Assembly (NCBI GenBank): GCA_034086685.1
Contig: JAXDZY010000124.1
Coordinates: 11,814 to 75,813 of the forward strand
Source: TWA4 sp034086685
Lineage (GTDB): Bacteria; Bacillota; Clostridia; Lachnospirales; Lachnospiraceae
Direction of reading: 5' to 3'
Length of the DNA stretch: 64,000 nucleotides
Numbering within the stretch: position 1 is the stretch's first letter; every line of letters begins with the position of its first letter. Under the pieces are notes generated by a model that worked only from the letters and a program-made list of their open reading frames with translations, ran no database searches and had not been told where the DNA came from. Positions 34,548 through 43,629 of this stretch are shown piece by piece. The translations under genes and the position numbers were made by a program.

Positions 34548-36074
34548 TTATACTCCTCTCAGTGCAATAACAGGGCCGCCTTTATTCTCCAGATAATCAG
34601 CCGTAATCGTTACCTGGCCGATGTTTGGATCCTTGGGAATCTCATACATAATATCCTGCATAAATTCCTCAAGAACGGCACGCAAAGCTCTGGCGCCTGT
34701 CTTCTTTTCAAGAGCGCGCCGCGCAATAACCCGCAATGCATCCTCTTCAAAGACCAGCTTCACCTCATCCATGGCAAAAAGCTTCTTATACTGCTTTACG
34801 ATGGCATTTTTCGGTTCAGTAAGAATCCTTATCAGGAATTCCTCTGACAGAGAATCCAGTGTCACAATGACCGGCAGACGGCCCAGAAACTCCGGAATCA
34901 TGCCGAATGCCCGCAGATCATCGATTGTAACCTGAGAAAGCACCTCTCCCTCTGTTTTGGATTCCGCATCGTACAGCTCCGCACCGAAACCGATGGAATT
35001 GTTCTTCGTCAGACGTTCCTTGATGATGCGTTCCAGCTCGGGAAATGCTCCTCCGCAGATAAACAGAATATTGTCCGTATCCACAGTGGTGGTGGGAACC
35101 ATCATATTCTTGCTGCTTCCACCGATGGGAACTTCAACCTTGCTGCCCTCCAGCATCTTAAGAAGCTCCTGCTGCACGGATTCCCCGCTGACATCACGGC
35201 TGTTGGTATTCTTCTTTTTTGCAATTTTATCAATTTCATCGATAAATACGATTCCATGCTCCGCTTTATCCACATCATTATCCGCAGCTGCCAGAAGCTT
35301 GGAAATTACACTTTCAATATCATCTCCGATATAACCGGCTTCTGTCAGGGAGGTGGCATCCGCAATGGCCAGCGGCACATCCAGAAGCTTTGCCAGAGTT
35401 TTAACCAGATAGGTTTTACCGCTTCCTGTAGGTCCGAGCATCAGAAGATTGGACTTTTCAATCTCAACACCATCAGAATTATCCGCAAAAACCCGTTTGT
35501 AATGATTGTATACAGCCACTGAAATAGCTTTTTTGGCTTTTTCCTGACCTACCACATACTCATCAAGCTGCTGCTTGATCTGATGAGGCGCAGGAATGGA
35601 ACGGATATCAAATTCCGCTCTCTCCTTTGCCTTCTCCTCTTCGGATTTTTTCTTTACCTTATAACGTCCCTGTTCCTGCATGGGATTCATAAACATCATG
35701 CTGATATTGGGACCCCTGTTCTTTTTATCTCCGGATTTCTTTGCATCCTTTTTTTCTTCACTGTCATCGCCTGTGCCATGGTCTGTCCCGCTGCTTTTTT
35801 TAGCCGCATTATCATAAATCGGCATCATCATGCCCGATATATCCATCAGATCCGAATACTGCAGTCCGCTGTTCTGAAAAGAATCAAATGCATTCTGCAT
35901 ACAATGTGAACAAACACAGAGATTGCCGGGAAGATGAATCAGCTTTCCTGTCTGGCTTTCCGGTCTTCTGCACATAAAGCAGAATTCTTCATATCCATCA
36001 TCCTGCGGATGATTCTGATTATCTCTGGTTTCTTCCGCATCCCTTAAAATATCATCGTTATGTTCATTACTCAT
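34548..36074 (-). CDS. ClpX-like AAA+ unfoldase with long linker
   Basis: A 508-residue ClpX-like protein. The N-terminal zinc domain uses C32-x2-C35 and C55-x2-C58. A ~100-residue charged linker (about 60-160) replaces the short one of typical ClpX (about 420 residues). The AAA+ core has GPTGSGKTYLVKTLA (about 214), the pore loop AGYIGDD, IVFIDEIDKIAKK and GESVQQELLKMLEG. IGF in NNSIGFGAE is the ClpP-docking tripeptide. No clpP is nearby. The ATG at 36074 follows GGAG by 8 nt; the frame extends to 36194 but the extra 40 residues overlap the preceding terminator. A paralogue of the housekeeping clpX is likely. Confidence 0.85.
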   Translation of the reverse strand: MSNEHNDDILRDAEETRDNQNHPQDDGYEEFCFMCRRPESQTGKLIHLPGNLCVCSHCMQNAFDSFQNSGLQYSDLMDISGMMMPIYDNAAKKSSGTDHGTGDDSEEKKDAKKSGDKKNRGPNISMMFMNPMQEQGRYKVKKKSEEEKAKERAEFDIRSIPAPHQIKQQLDEYVVGQEKAKKAISVAVYNHYKRVFADNSDGVEIEKSNLLMLGPTGSGKTYLVKTLAKLLDVPLAIADATSLTEAGYIGDDIESVISKLLAAADNDVDKAEHGIVFIDEIDKIAKKKNTNSRDVSGESVQQELLKMLEGSKVEVPIGGSSKNMMVPTTTVDTDNILFICGGAFPELERIIKERLTKNNSIGFGAELYDAESKTEGEVLSQVTIDDLRAFGMIPEFLGRLPVIVTLDSLSEEFLIRILTEPKNAIVKQYKKLFAMDEVKLVFEEDALRVIARRALEKKTGARALRAVLEEFMQDIMYEIPKDPNIGQVTITADYLENKGGPVIALRGV

Positions 36075-36125
36075 CTCGTCAACTCCATTATCTATTCTGC
36101 TGCAAAAATTCATTAAATAAAGAAG

Positions 36126-36151
36126 CTCCCGGTGAAAACTCTCACCGGGAG
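36126..36151 (-). terminator. htrA terminator
   Basis: CTCCCGGTGA and TCACCGGGAG (10-bp perfect stem) are followed on the minus strand by CTTCTTTATTT. It separates the HtrA transcript from the ClpX-like gene, implying a separate promoter for the latter. Confidence 0.9.
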
Positions 36152-36202
36152 TTGCACATATTCGTATTATAGCTGATTCACTGCTATCAGACAAGCTGTT
36201 TC

Positions 36203-37762
36203 TTACTGATTTACCTGTTTTGCCAGAGTAACCTCAATTTCCATGGACTTATATTCGGTTCCGTCAGCACGTGAAACAGTCAGTGTAACCTTGTCACCGA
36301 CAGAATAGTATTTCAATTCCTCCACCAGATCTTCTTTCGTAGTTATTTTGGTACCATTCAGTTTTGTAATGATATCCCTTGCCTGAAGATCTGATTTGGA
36401 AGCTGCACCGCCTTCCAGAATAGAGTATACGTAAGCTCCCTGAGGCATATTATAGGTCTGAGCAGATGTAGAATCCACAGATGCACATTCAATACCCAGA
36501 TAACCTCTCTGATTCTCGCTCACCTGTACCTTGGTAGTCTGATTCATCAGATCATCTATAATATCATATACAGCGGAAATGGGAATGGCAAATCCCATAC
36601 CTTCCACATCTGTATCACTGTATTTTGCAGAGTTGATACCGATGATCTCACCTTTTGTATTGACCAGAGCACCACCGCTGTTACCCGGATTAATGGCTGC
36701 ATCTGTCTGCAGCAGTTTTCTGCTGGTTCCGTCAGAAGTCTGAACTTCACGATTGATGGCACTGATATAACCTACTGTAATTGACTGACCATATCCAAGA
36801 GCATTACCGATGGCAATTACTCCCTGACCAACTTTGCAGTCATCGGAAGTGTCCATGGTCGCAATTGCAATGGAATTCTTTGTCTCATCCTTCAGATCGG
36901 AAAGAGCTACTGCAACAACCGCCAGATCATTATCGGAATCGGTACCTTTTACAGAAGCTTTGGCAGTTGCATCATCATTAAATGTAATTGTAAGCGAATC
37001 GGCATCTTCGATAACGTGATAATTGGTCACGATCAGAAGTTCGGAATCATTCTGACCGATAATGATACCGGAACCGCTTCCTGCCTCAACTTCCTGCTGA
37101 TTGCTTTCCCCTGATTGTTCACCGGAACCGGAGCCATAACCAAACCAGAACGGCCAGCCGCCATTGCGGTAATTTTCATAAATCTGTGAATTGGTAATCG
37201 ATACGACAGAAGGTAGAACCTTTTCCACAATACCGGAGACATCCCCCAGAACCACATTTCCTCCGGATGAACTGTCTGAAGATGACGTATTGGATGATTC
37301 CGCAATCTTAATTGCTGCTCCCTGTGTCTCCGATCCGGAATCAGCAATTACCCCTGCTTTCTGTGCCGCATACTGTACACCGACCATGGCAGAACCTGCT
37401 ACACCGCCAAACAGTACTGCTGACAACGCAATCGCCGCTGCTTTGCGAAGCAGACCGCCTTTCTTTCCGGACTTTTTATCTTTCGGCTTTTTGTTACCAC
37501 TGCTTCCGGTTGTACCATTGCCGCTGTTACTGCCTGCACCGTATGATGTACCGGAAGTTCCGTAAGAACTGCTTCCCGATGTATTACTTTCCGAAGAATA
37601 ATAGCTTCCATAACTGTAGCTGTTTCCATTGTCGGCTCTTCCTGTATCGCTGCTGCCTGCATAACCGGTGTTTTCTGTATAACTTCCGCTGCCTGTACAG
37701 CCGTTTTCCGTATTGTTATTGCCTGTATAGGAATTATCTGTATATTCATTATTTTCGCTCAT
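36203..37762 (-). CDS. HtrA/DegP-family serine protease
   Basis: A 519-residue membrane-anchored protease. Residues 1-90 are low-complexity (Ser/Gly/Thr/Asn/Tyr-rich) and predicted cytoplasmic; a Lys-rich stretch precedes one membrane helix (about 107-131). The trypsin-like domain has His249 (NYHV), Asp279 (DNDLAVV) and Ser362 (NPGNSGGALVN). A PDZ domain fills about 415-510 (YLGIECASVDSTSAQ, VYSILEGGAASKSDLQARDIITKLNG). It should degrade or sense misfolded proteins outside the membrane. An AGGAGG site lies 9 nt before the ATG. The N-terminal repeat-rich region is longer than in typical HtrA. Confidence 0.92.
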   Translation of the reverse strand: MSENNEYTDNSYTGNNNTENGCTGSGSYTENTGYAGSSDTGRADNGNSYSYGSYYSSESNTSGSSSYGTSGTSYGAGSNSGNGTTGSSGNKKPKDKKSGKKGGLLRKAAAIALSAVLFGGVAGSAMVGVQYAAQKAGVIADSGSETQGAAIKIAESSNTSSSDSSSGGNVVLGDVSGIVEKVLPSVVSITNSQIYENYRNGGWPFWFGYGSGSGEQSGESNQQEVEAGSGSGIIIGQNDSELLIVTNYHVIEDADSLTITFNDDATAKASVKGTDSDNDLAVVAVALSDLKDETKNSIAIATMDTSDDCKVGQGVIAIGNALGYGQSITVGYISAINREVQTSDGTSRKLLQTDAAINPGNSGGALVNTKGEIIGINSAKYSDTDVEGMGFAIPISAVYDIIDDLMNQTTKVQVSENQRGYLGIECASVDSTSAQTYNMPQGAYVYSILEGGAASKSDLQARDIITKLNGTKITTKEDLVEELKYYSVGDKVTLTVSRADGTEYKSMEIEVTLAKQVNQ

Positions 37763-37987
37763 GTCCTCTGCCTCCTAAGTGAAATAAATTACTGATTATC
37801 ATATCAATAAAGAAACAGATCCCGGCATTTCTGCCGTTCTTTTTCTTCATGCCTATATACTACCAGCCTTTTGTGATGGAATTGTGTTTTTTTCTTTAAG
37901 AGAATTTGTTTTTTGAACAATAATAAAGCAAATACAGAACACATGATAATTAACGGCAGGAATAGATACACCTCCTCCGGAGAATAC

Positions 37988-38029
37988 AAAAAATCAGCGC
38001 CTGCAGCAGAATTTTTCCGCAGCAGGCGC
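37988..38029 (-). terminator. Terminator of the 69-residue gene
   Basis: GCGCCTGCTGC and GCTGCAGGCGC (about 10-bp stem) are followed on the minus strand by TGATTTTTTG. It begins 10 nt after the small gene's stop. The remaining bases to 37762 hold no supported gene. Confidence 0.85.
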
Positions 38030-38038
38030 ATGCCGTCT

Positions 38039-38248
38039 TTATACATAAACCAGAATCCGGTTTCCATCCCTGTAAGCCAGCTCCCATTGATCAAACTCCC
38101 TCTGCCGCTCTCTGCAGCCTGTGATCTTTTCTCCGGGGATACTGTCTCCCAGATTGATTTCTTCTATATTACTGTCCGATGCCAGTTCATGCAGCAGCTC
38201 CACTGATACTACCTTTCCATTCAGTTTCAGTTTTTCTCTGTCACTCAT
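38039..38248 (-). CDS. Hypothetical 69-residue protein
   Basis: A small gene with a strong GGGGAG site 5 nt before its ATG (38248) and a terminator directly after it. The product starts MSDREKLKLNGKVVSVELLH and ends RDGNRILVYV; it is soluble, charged and has no membrane helix. I do not recognise a domain. It lies between the end of the cobalamin operon and htrA and looks monocistronic. The stretch 38249-38434, between it and cbiC, shows only AT-rich spacer and a short CTGCCGGCAG palindrome. Confidence 0.65.
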   Translation of the reverse strand: MSDREKLKLNGKVVSVELLHELASDSNIEEINLGDSIPGEKITGCRERQREFDQWELAYRDGNRILVYV

Positions 38249-38434
38249 AGAATCTCCCCTCTCTGATATTCCTTTTCAGCTTTGTCCACCAGCTTCATCT
38301 GAAGAAACGAAAAAAGATGATGTAATTTACAAACTTTCAATATGTTTTTGTACTTTTATCAAAGTCTATGCCGGAATCAGGGGGATTTATTCATTTTTCT
38401 GCCGGCAGTTCAGATTTTAAGGCGAATATTCTTC

Positions 38435-39076
38435 CTAATCTCTTCTGTCATCAATTTTATACAGCAGTGCATTCACAATACATGCGGCAATATTGCTGCC
38501 ACCTTTTCTTCCTGCTGCTACAATATAAGGTGTCTCTTCCAGGGACATGATCAGCTCCTTGGACTGTACCACGTTGACAAATCCCACCGGTACACCAATG
38601 ATCAGCTCCGGTTTCAGTTTTCCTTCCTGAACCAGCTCATAGATGCGGACCAGGGCAGTAGGTGCATTTCCTATGGCAAAAATCACCGGTTTTTCCAGCT
38701 TTGCTGCCTTGTCGATGCAGGCGGTTGCACGGGTAGTGCCGCCTGCTTTTGCCTGTTCAGCCACATCCTCATCAGACATGAAGCACAGTACTTCCCCTCC
38801 GTAACGGGCCAGTGCACGTTTATTGATTCCCGATTTTGCCATCTGGGTATCCGTTACGATAACTGCACCCTTTTTAATGGCATCCATGGCCTTCTGAACC
38901 ACATTTTCCGAGAATTTCAGATTGTCCGCATAATCAAAATCCGCGCTGGTGTGAATACACCGTTTGATGATCAGTTCCTGTTCGGGATCCAGTTCCCGTC
39001 CCAGCTCCTGTCCGATAATCTCAAAACTTCTTTTTTCAATCTCTCTGGGGAGTACATTTTCAAGCTGTACTGTCAT
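38435..39076 (-). CDS. cbiC: Cobalt-precorrin-8 methylmutase
   Basis: A 213-residue methylmutase that moves the C11 methyl to C12, giving cobyrinate. RCIHTSADFDYADNL carries the catalytic histidine; IVTDTQMAKSGINK, AIGNAPTAL, IGVPVGFVNVVQSKE and GRKGGSNIAACIVNALL are family blocks. It starts 2 nt after the cbiP stop and is the last gene of the 16-gene cobalamin operon. Length and motifs are normal. Confidence 0.96.
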   Translation of the reverse strand: MTVQLENVLPREIEKRSFEIIGQELGRELDPEQELIIKRCIHTSADFDYADNLKFSENVVQKAMDAIKKGAVIVTDTQMAKSGINKRALARYGGEVLCFMSDEDVAEQAKAGGTTRATACIDKAAKLEKPVIFAIGNAPTALVRIYELVQEGKLKPELIIGVPVGFVNVVQSKELIMSLEETPYIVAAGRKGGSNIAACIVNALLYKIDDRRD

Positions 39077-39078
39077 AA

Positions 39079-40608
39079 TCAGATTCCCTCCTCCATAATC
39101 TCATAAATTCGTTTAATATCCAGATGTTCCCGCAGGGCATCTGCAAGAATATCATACTGTGTTTCTTTAAATTCCTGATAATCCACACCGGAAATATGTT
39201 CCGTATCAAGACCTTTCGATGCGGCAATGGCTTTTACGATTTCCCGGGCAACACCTTCTTTATCAAAACAGCTGTGTACGTAGGTTCCGTAGATATTGCC
39301 GCTCTGGACTCCGTCTGTCTTTGTCCCGCCGGTCTGCCCTTCTTCTCCTGCAAAGTTGGAGATCCGGGTCAGAATACGGGCATCGGCACCTTCTCTCAGC
39401 GTACTTACACCCATATGGATCTCATATCCTTCCAGATGGACACCGGAAAGCCCCTGCAGAGCACCACCGACATTTTCAAATGTCCCTTTCACACGGGTTC
39501 TTGTCTTCTGTCCCACAAACACCGTGTCCATGGGAAGAAGCCCCATTCCCTTGATTTCACCGCCGGCTTCCACACCCTCAGGATCGGAAAGAGTCTCTCC
39601 CAGCATCTGGTAACCGCCGCAGACACCATATATGATCTTTCCTGCTGCTGCCGCCTTGCATATGGCTGCTTCCAGTCCATTCTGACGCATCCACAGCAGA
39701 TCCTCCATGGTATTTTTCGTTCCCGGAATAATAATCATGTCCGGGTTTTTCAATTCATTTACATTGTGAACATAACGAAGAGATACCCCGTCAATGCTTT
39801 CAAAGGGATTAAAATCGGTAAAATTGGAAATTCTCGGAATTCTGATTACGGCAATATCGATCATGCCCACTTCCTGGTTTCCATTGAATCTCTCTGTGAG
39901 GCTGTCTTCATCCTCCACTTCAATATTCAGATAGGGAGCGACACCCACCACATCGATACCCGTAATCTCCTCCAGCATTTTCACGCCGGGATCCAGAATT
40001 GTCTTGTCACCGCGGAACTTATTGATGATCAGCCCCTTTACCATGGCTTTTTCATCTTCCTCCAGCAGCATGATGGTGCCCGCCAGCTGGGCAAATACAC
40101 CTCCCCGGTCAATATCACCCACCAGCAGAACCGGTGCTTTGGCCATCTTCGCCATGCCCATATTGACAATATCTTCATCCTTCAGATTGATTTCCGCCGG
40201 ACTTCCGGCCCCTTCAATAACAATGATATCATTCTCCTCAGCCAGTTTATTGAAAGCATACATGACATCCTTTTTCAGGTTATGCTTATACGCAAAATAC
40301 TCTCTGGCTGACATATTTCCCAGTACTTCGCCGTTGACGATCACCTGTGAACCGGTGTCATTGGTGGGTTTTAAAAGAATCGGATTCATCAGGACAGAGG
40401 GTCTGATGCCTGCTGCTTCCGCCTGCATGACCTGGGCACGCCCCATTTCCAGTCCTTCTTCCGTAATAAAGGAGTTCAGCGCCATATTCTGTGATTTAAA
40501 TGGTGCCACCCTGTAGCCATCCTGTCTGAAAATGCGGCAAAGCCCCGCCGCCAGCAGACTTTTTCCCGCATTGGACATGGTTCCCTGAACCATAATAACT
40601 TTAGCCAT
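39079..40608 (-). CDS. cbiP: Cobyric acid synthase
   Basis: A 509-residue glutamine-dependent amidase that amidates the b, d, e and g side chains of adenosyl-cobyrinate a,c-diamide. MVQGTMSNAGKSLLAAGLC is the nucleotide-binding loop (residues 6-24), FKSQNMALNS follows, and the C-terminal glutaminase-like domain has IYGVCGGYQMLGE with the nucleophile cysteine and YGTYVHSCFD. The start overlaps the cobD end by 8 nt. It acts after CbiA and before CbiB in this pathway. Confidence 0.96.
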   Translation of the reverse strand: MAKVIMVQGTMSNAGKSLLAAGLCRIFRQDGYRVAPFKSQNMALNSFITEEGLEMGRAQVMQAEAAGIRPSVLMNPILLKPTNDTGSQVIVNGEVLGNMSAREYFAYKHNLKKDVMYAFNKLAEENDIIVIEGAGSPAEINLKDEDIVNMGMAKMAKAPVLLVGDIDRGGVFAQLAGTIMLLEEDEKAMVKGLIINKFRGDKTILDPGVKMLEEITGIDVVGVAPYLNIEVEDEDSLTERFNGNQEVGMIDIAVIRIPRISNFTDFNPFESIDGVSLRYVHNVNELKNPDMIIIPGTKNTMEDLLWMRQNGLEAAICKAAAAGKIIYGVCGGYQMLGETLSDPEGVEAGGEIKGMGLLPMDTVFVGQKTRTRVKGTFENVGGALQGLSGVHLEGYEIHMGVSTLREGADARILTRISNFAGEEGQTGGTKTDGVQSGNIYGTYVHSCFDKEGVAREIVKAIAASKGLDTEHISGVDYQEFKETQYDILADALREHLDIKRIYEIMEEGI

Positions 40609-41638
40609 TTACAATTTCCTCCAACACTCTGACCAGCTCCAGATTCTCCTGATGCTTCTTGACACAGATCCGGAAATATCCGGGAGCCAGGCCGATATAG
40701 TTACTGCAGTCGCGGATGAGAATGCCCCTTTCCCCACAGGCCTGTTTCAGATCGGGCGCTGCCTTAAAAAATATATAATTTGCCTGAGAATCGAATACCC
40801 TGAAGCCAAGCCGCTTAAGTTCCGATTTCAGGAAAATACTTTCTTTCCTCAAAAGCTTCATGCTTTCTGCCACATATTCTGTTTCTTTCAGGGCCGCTAC
40901 ACCGGCAAACTGTGCCGGAATAGATACCGCCCAGGGCTGATTGCATTCCGCCATTTTTTTCATAAAAGTTTCACTGGCACATAAACCATATCCCAGCCGG
41001 AGCCCGGCCATGGCATAGGTTTTTGTAAATGCTTTCAGAATCATGAGATTTTTATGATTCTCCAGTTCCCCAAGAAGACTGTAAGCCCCGGGATTTTCCA
41101 GAAATTCATTAAAACATTCATCTACCACCAGAAAGATGTCGTTTTTTTCGCATTGCTCCAGAATTGCAAGCAAATCCTTTTTTTCCACCGCATATCCGGT
41201 GGGATTATTGGGATTACACAGAAATGCCATGTCCACATCCGGAGTCAGGGCATTCAGAAATCCCTTATCGATTCGAAAATCATTTTCTTCCTTTAATATG
41301 TAATATGTCATACAGGCATCAACCACTCTGGCCGCCTGTTCATATTCCGCAAACGTAGGTGCCGGCACCAGTACCTTTTCAGGTTTTCGGGCAAGCATGG
41401 CAGAGAAAATCACATCCGCCGCACCATTGCCAAATACAATCTGATTCTCTTTCACATTTAAAAAAGATGCCAGTGCAGTCCGCAGTTCTCTGCAGTTTAC
41501 ATCCGGATACTGTGCCGATAAAGCGGCTCCTTTTGCCGCTGCCTCAATCACAGAAGGCGGTGTTCCCATACAATTTACATTAACGGAATAATCCAGCCTG
41601 TAATGACGCTCATATATTTCTCCGCCATGATTATGCAT
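40601..41638 (-). CDS. cobD: L-threonine-O-3-phosphate decarboxylase
   Basis: A 345-residue PLP enzyme of the HisC-like fold that makes (R)-1-aminopropan-2-ol phosphate for the nucleotide loop. HGGEIYE near the N-terminus, FGNGAADVIF, LCNPNNPTGYA and LKAFTKTYAMAGLRLGYG (PLP lysine in FTK) are visible. It sits between cbiB (57 nt upstream) and cbiP. HisC is the fold alternative, but the N-terminal HGG and the cluster identify CobD. Confidence 0.93.
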   Translation of the reverse strand: MHNHGGEIYERHYRLDYSVNVNCMGTPPSVIEAAAKGAALSAQYPDVNCRELRTALASFLNVKENQIVFGNGAADVIFSAMLARKPEKVLVPAPTFAEYEQAARVVDACMTYYILKEENDFRIDKGFLNALTPDVDMAFLCNPNNPTGYAVEKKDLLAILEQCEKNDIFLVVDECFNEFLENPGAYSLLGELENHKNLMILKAFTKTYAMAGLRLGYGLCASETFMKKMAECNQPWAVSIPAQFAGVAALKETEYVAESMKLLRKESIFLKSELKRLGFRVFDSQANYIFFKAAPDLKQACGERGILIRDCSNYIGLAPGYFRICVKKHQENLELVRVLEEIVNG

Positions 41639-41695
41639 CGTTTTTCTTTGCCGGTCATCAGACCGGCGCTCCTTTTCCTATTTTATAAAAAAGCT

Positions 41696-42664
41696 TTATA
41701 ATAAAAACAGCAGCAAAGCTTTCAGACCTGCAAAAACAATAATTGACAGAATTGCCGTTGCATATAATAACCGGTTTGCTGTCCTGATATCTTCCGGTGT
41801 CACCGGACGATGGGGATCTCCGATAAATTTCTTTTTGTGAAGCTTTCCGAAATACCAGGCGTCTCCGGCCAGCTGCACCCGAAGTGCTCCTGCCATAACT
41901 GCCTCTGTATGTGCGGAATTGGGACTTGCGTGATTATACCGGTCACGCAGATAAATTTTTGCGGCATTTTTCATATCCAGACCGATTATGCCGGAGGCTG
42001 CAATCATCAGCCAGGCACAAATACGAGCCGGGATATAGTTCAGGACATCGTCAAAAAGAGCCGCACATCTTCCCAGATACAGATATTTATCATTTTTGTA
42101 GCCCACCATGGAATCCATGGTATTGACGGATTTATAAAAAAATCCTCCCACAGCACCTCCCACAACCATGAAAATCATGGGAGCAATAATACCATCCGAA
42201 GCATTTTCCGCAACTGTTTCAACCGCTGCTTTGGCAACTCCTTCTTCTGTCAGATTTTCCGTATCACGGCCCACGATCATGGACACGGCACAGCGTGCCC
42301 CCTTCAGATCGGATTTTACCAGTTCTCTGTAAACCTTCATACTTTCTGTCTTCAGAGATTTTGTGGCCAGAAGCTGATAGCACATAATACTTTCCAGAAC
42401 CAGCCGAAGCCAGGGAGAAACCATATGCGCCGCCCATAATATGGCAAGCGGCAGGGCAGTCGACATTCCTGTTACCAGCACCACCAGCAGAAAGCCTCCG
42501 GCCAGCAGTCCTTTTTCCGTATCAGGAAACAGCTTTCTGATCAGTTTTTCGCAGATGCTGATCCATTTACCAATTGCACGGATGGGATGCCACAGCCACT
42601 GCGGGTCTCCCAGAATCAGATCAAGGACGAATCCAATCCCTAAAGCCAATAACGAAATTTTCAT
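41696..42664 (-). CDS. cbiB: Adenosylcobinamide-phosphate synthase
   Basis: An integral membrane enzyme of 322 residues joining aminopropanol phosphate to adenosylcobyric acid. Family markers are GFVLDLILGDPQWLWHPIRAIG, the central TVAENASDGIIAPMIFMV and NDKYLYLGRCAALFDDVLNYIPAR, with several hydrophobic helices. I choose the ATG at 42664 because GGAG lies 7 nt before it; a TTG two codons earlier (42670) is possible. It overlaps cobC by 44 nt. Confidence 0.94.
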   Translation of the reverse strand: MKISLLALGIGFVLDLILGDPQWLWHPIRAIGKWISICEKLIRKLFPDTEKGLLAGGFLLVVLVTGMSTALPLAILWAAHMVSPWLRLVLESIMCYQLLATKSLKTESMKVYRELVKSDLKGARCAVSMIVGRDTENLTEEGVAKAAVETVAENASDGIIAPMIFMVVGGAVGGFFYKSVNTMDSMVGYKNDKYLYLGRCAALFDDVLNYIPARICAWLMIAASGIIGLDMKNAAKIYLRDRYNHASPNSAHTEAVMAGALRVQLAGDAWYFGKLHKKKFIGDPHRPVTPEDIRTANRLLYATAILSIIVFAGLKALLLFLL

Positions 42665-43223
42665 TTTCAATCTCCACTTCCGCTGCCAGACCGCAGCCGT
42701 TTTTTACCTGCCAGTAATAATAATCTTCTCTGGGAATTCCGTACATCTGCATGAATTCCATGATCACACCGCCATGAACCACGCAGGCTGCCGTTTCTAT
42801 TTGCTGCTCCTCACAGGCCTGCATCATTTTCATAAAACCGATGCGCAGACGCCTGCGAAAAGTTTCCGAGGATTCTGCTCCGGGCACTGCCATGGTTCCA
42901 TTGCTGTCGATCCACTTCTGATACACCGGATCATGGCACAGTTCTTCATAATTTTTATACTCAAATATTCCAAAATCCGTTTCCTCAAGCCCTGTAATAA
43001 TCTGGCTGTTCAATTCCGGATAAATCAGTGCTGCAGTCTGTTTACAGCGTTTCATGGGGCTGGTAAATACCGCCTGAACCACAGGATAAAGTCCGGTATC
43101 CGCATACCGGCAGATGGTTTCCCGCCCCTCCTGACAAAGTGATTCGTCCGTGGTTCCCACGTAACGTCTTTCCAGATTCCCCTGTGTTTTTCCATGGCGA
43201 ATCAGGCTCATCTGAATTTTCAT
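42621..43223 (-). CDS. cobC: Alpha-ribazole phosphatase-like histidine phosphatase
   Basis: A 200-residue histidine phosphatase. LIRHGKTQGN has the phosphohistidine, TSPMKRCKQTA the partner arginine, EETDFGIFEYKNYEEL the acid loop and VVHGGVIMEFM the second histidine. In this cluster it should remove phosphate from alpha-ribazole-5'-phosphate or adenosylcobalamin-phosphate. The start overlaps the previous gene by the ATGA junction. Confidence 0.87.
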   Translation of the reverse strand: MKIQMSLIRHGKTQGNLERRYVGTTDESLCQEGRETICRYADTGLYPVVQAVFTSPMKRCKQTAALIYPELNSQIITGLEETDFGIFEYKNYEELCHDPVYQKWIDSNGTMAVPGAESSETFRRRLRIGFMKMMQACEEQQIETAACVVHGGVIMEFMQMYGIPREDYYYWQVKNGCGLAAEVEIENENFVIGFRDWIRP

Positions 43224-43612
43224 ATTTTCTCCCCTTTAATGCAGGTTCCTATTCCGCAGCAGACTCTCCACACCTGTTCGGATGCGGCAGCCAGCTCACA
43301 GCAGAGCCTGCCGGTATCTTCCCGGTATTTCCTGTCAAATGCTTCAATGGGAACAACACCATAACCCAGTTCATTGGTTACGATAACAATATCCGGGTTT
43401 TTTTCTGCCAGTTCTCCTGCCAGCTGTCTGTACGGCAGTCCCTCCTGCATCCTTCTCTTAACATATTCATGAAAATGGTAAATCAGGGGAACCCGGAAAA
43501 TATCTTCATAATTACAGGTCATGCCGTCTGCCGCTTCCTGAAGATCGATTCCCGTCAGATTCCGGGCAAAAGCTTTTTTCCCCTGAAATACTCCGCCAAC
43601 GATCAGTTTCAT
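43220..43612 (-). CDS. CobU-like protein with broken P-loop
   Basis: A 130-residue homologue of cobinamide kinase/guanylyltransferase. The start reads LIVGGVFQGKKAFARNLTG; the P-loop ends GKK rather than GK(S/T). The C-terminal half resembles the CobU consensus (VTNELGYGVVPIEAFDRKYREDTGRL). The middle is much shorter than in CobU (about 180 residues). The ATG at 43612 is preceded by GAAGGAAA; the longer frame overlaps cobS and is rejected. The real cobU is only 1.3 kb away in the same operon, so this is a divergent paralogue of unknown role. Confidence 0.75.
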   Translation of the reverse strand: MKLIVGGVFQGKKAFARNLTGIDLQEAADGMTCNYEDIFRVPLIYHFHEYVKRRMQEGLPYRQLAGELAEKNPDIVIVTNELGYGVVPIEAFDRKYREDTGRLCCELAAASEQVWRVCCGIGTCIKGEKI

Positions 43613-43629
43613 CCTATTTCCTTCTCTCA

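Noticed and set aside
37804..38094. 96-codon minus-strand frame with one hydrophobic helix between the 69-residue gene and htrA
   Set aside because: Its first third is the terminator of the small gene, it overlaps that gene in another frame, and no ribosome site precedes a plausible start.
39124..40311. Long plus-strand reading frame opposite cbiP (395 codons)
   Set aside because: Antisense to a clear, conserved enzyme; the translation is Cys/His/Phe-rich with no domain and no ribosome site.
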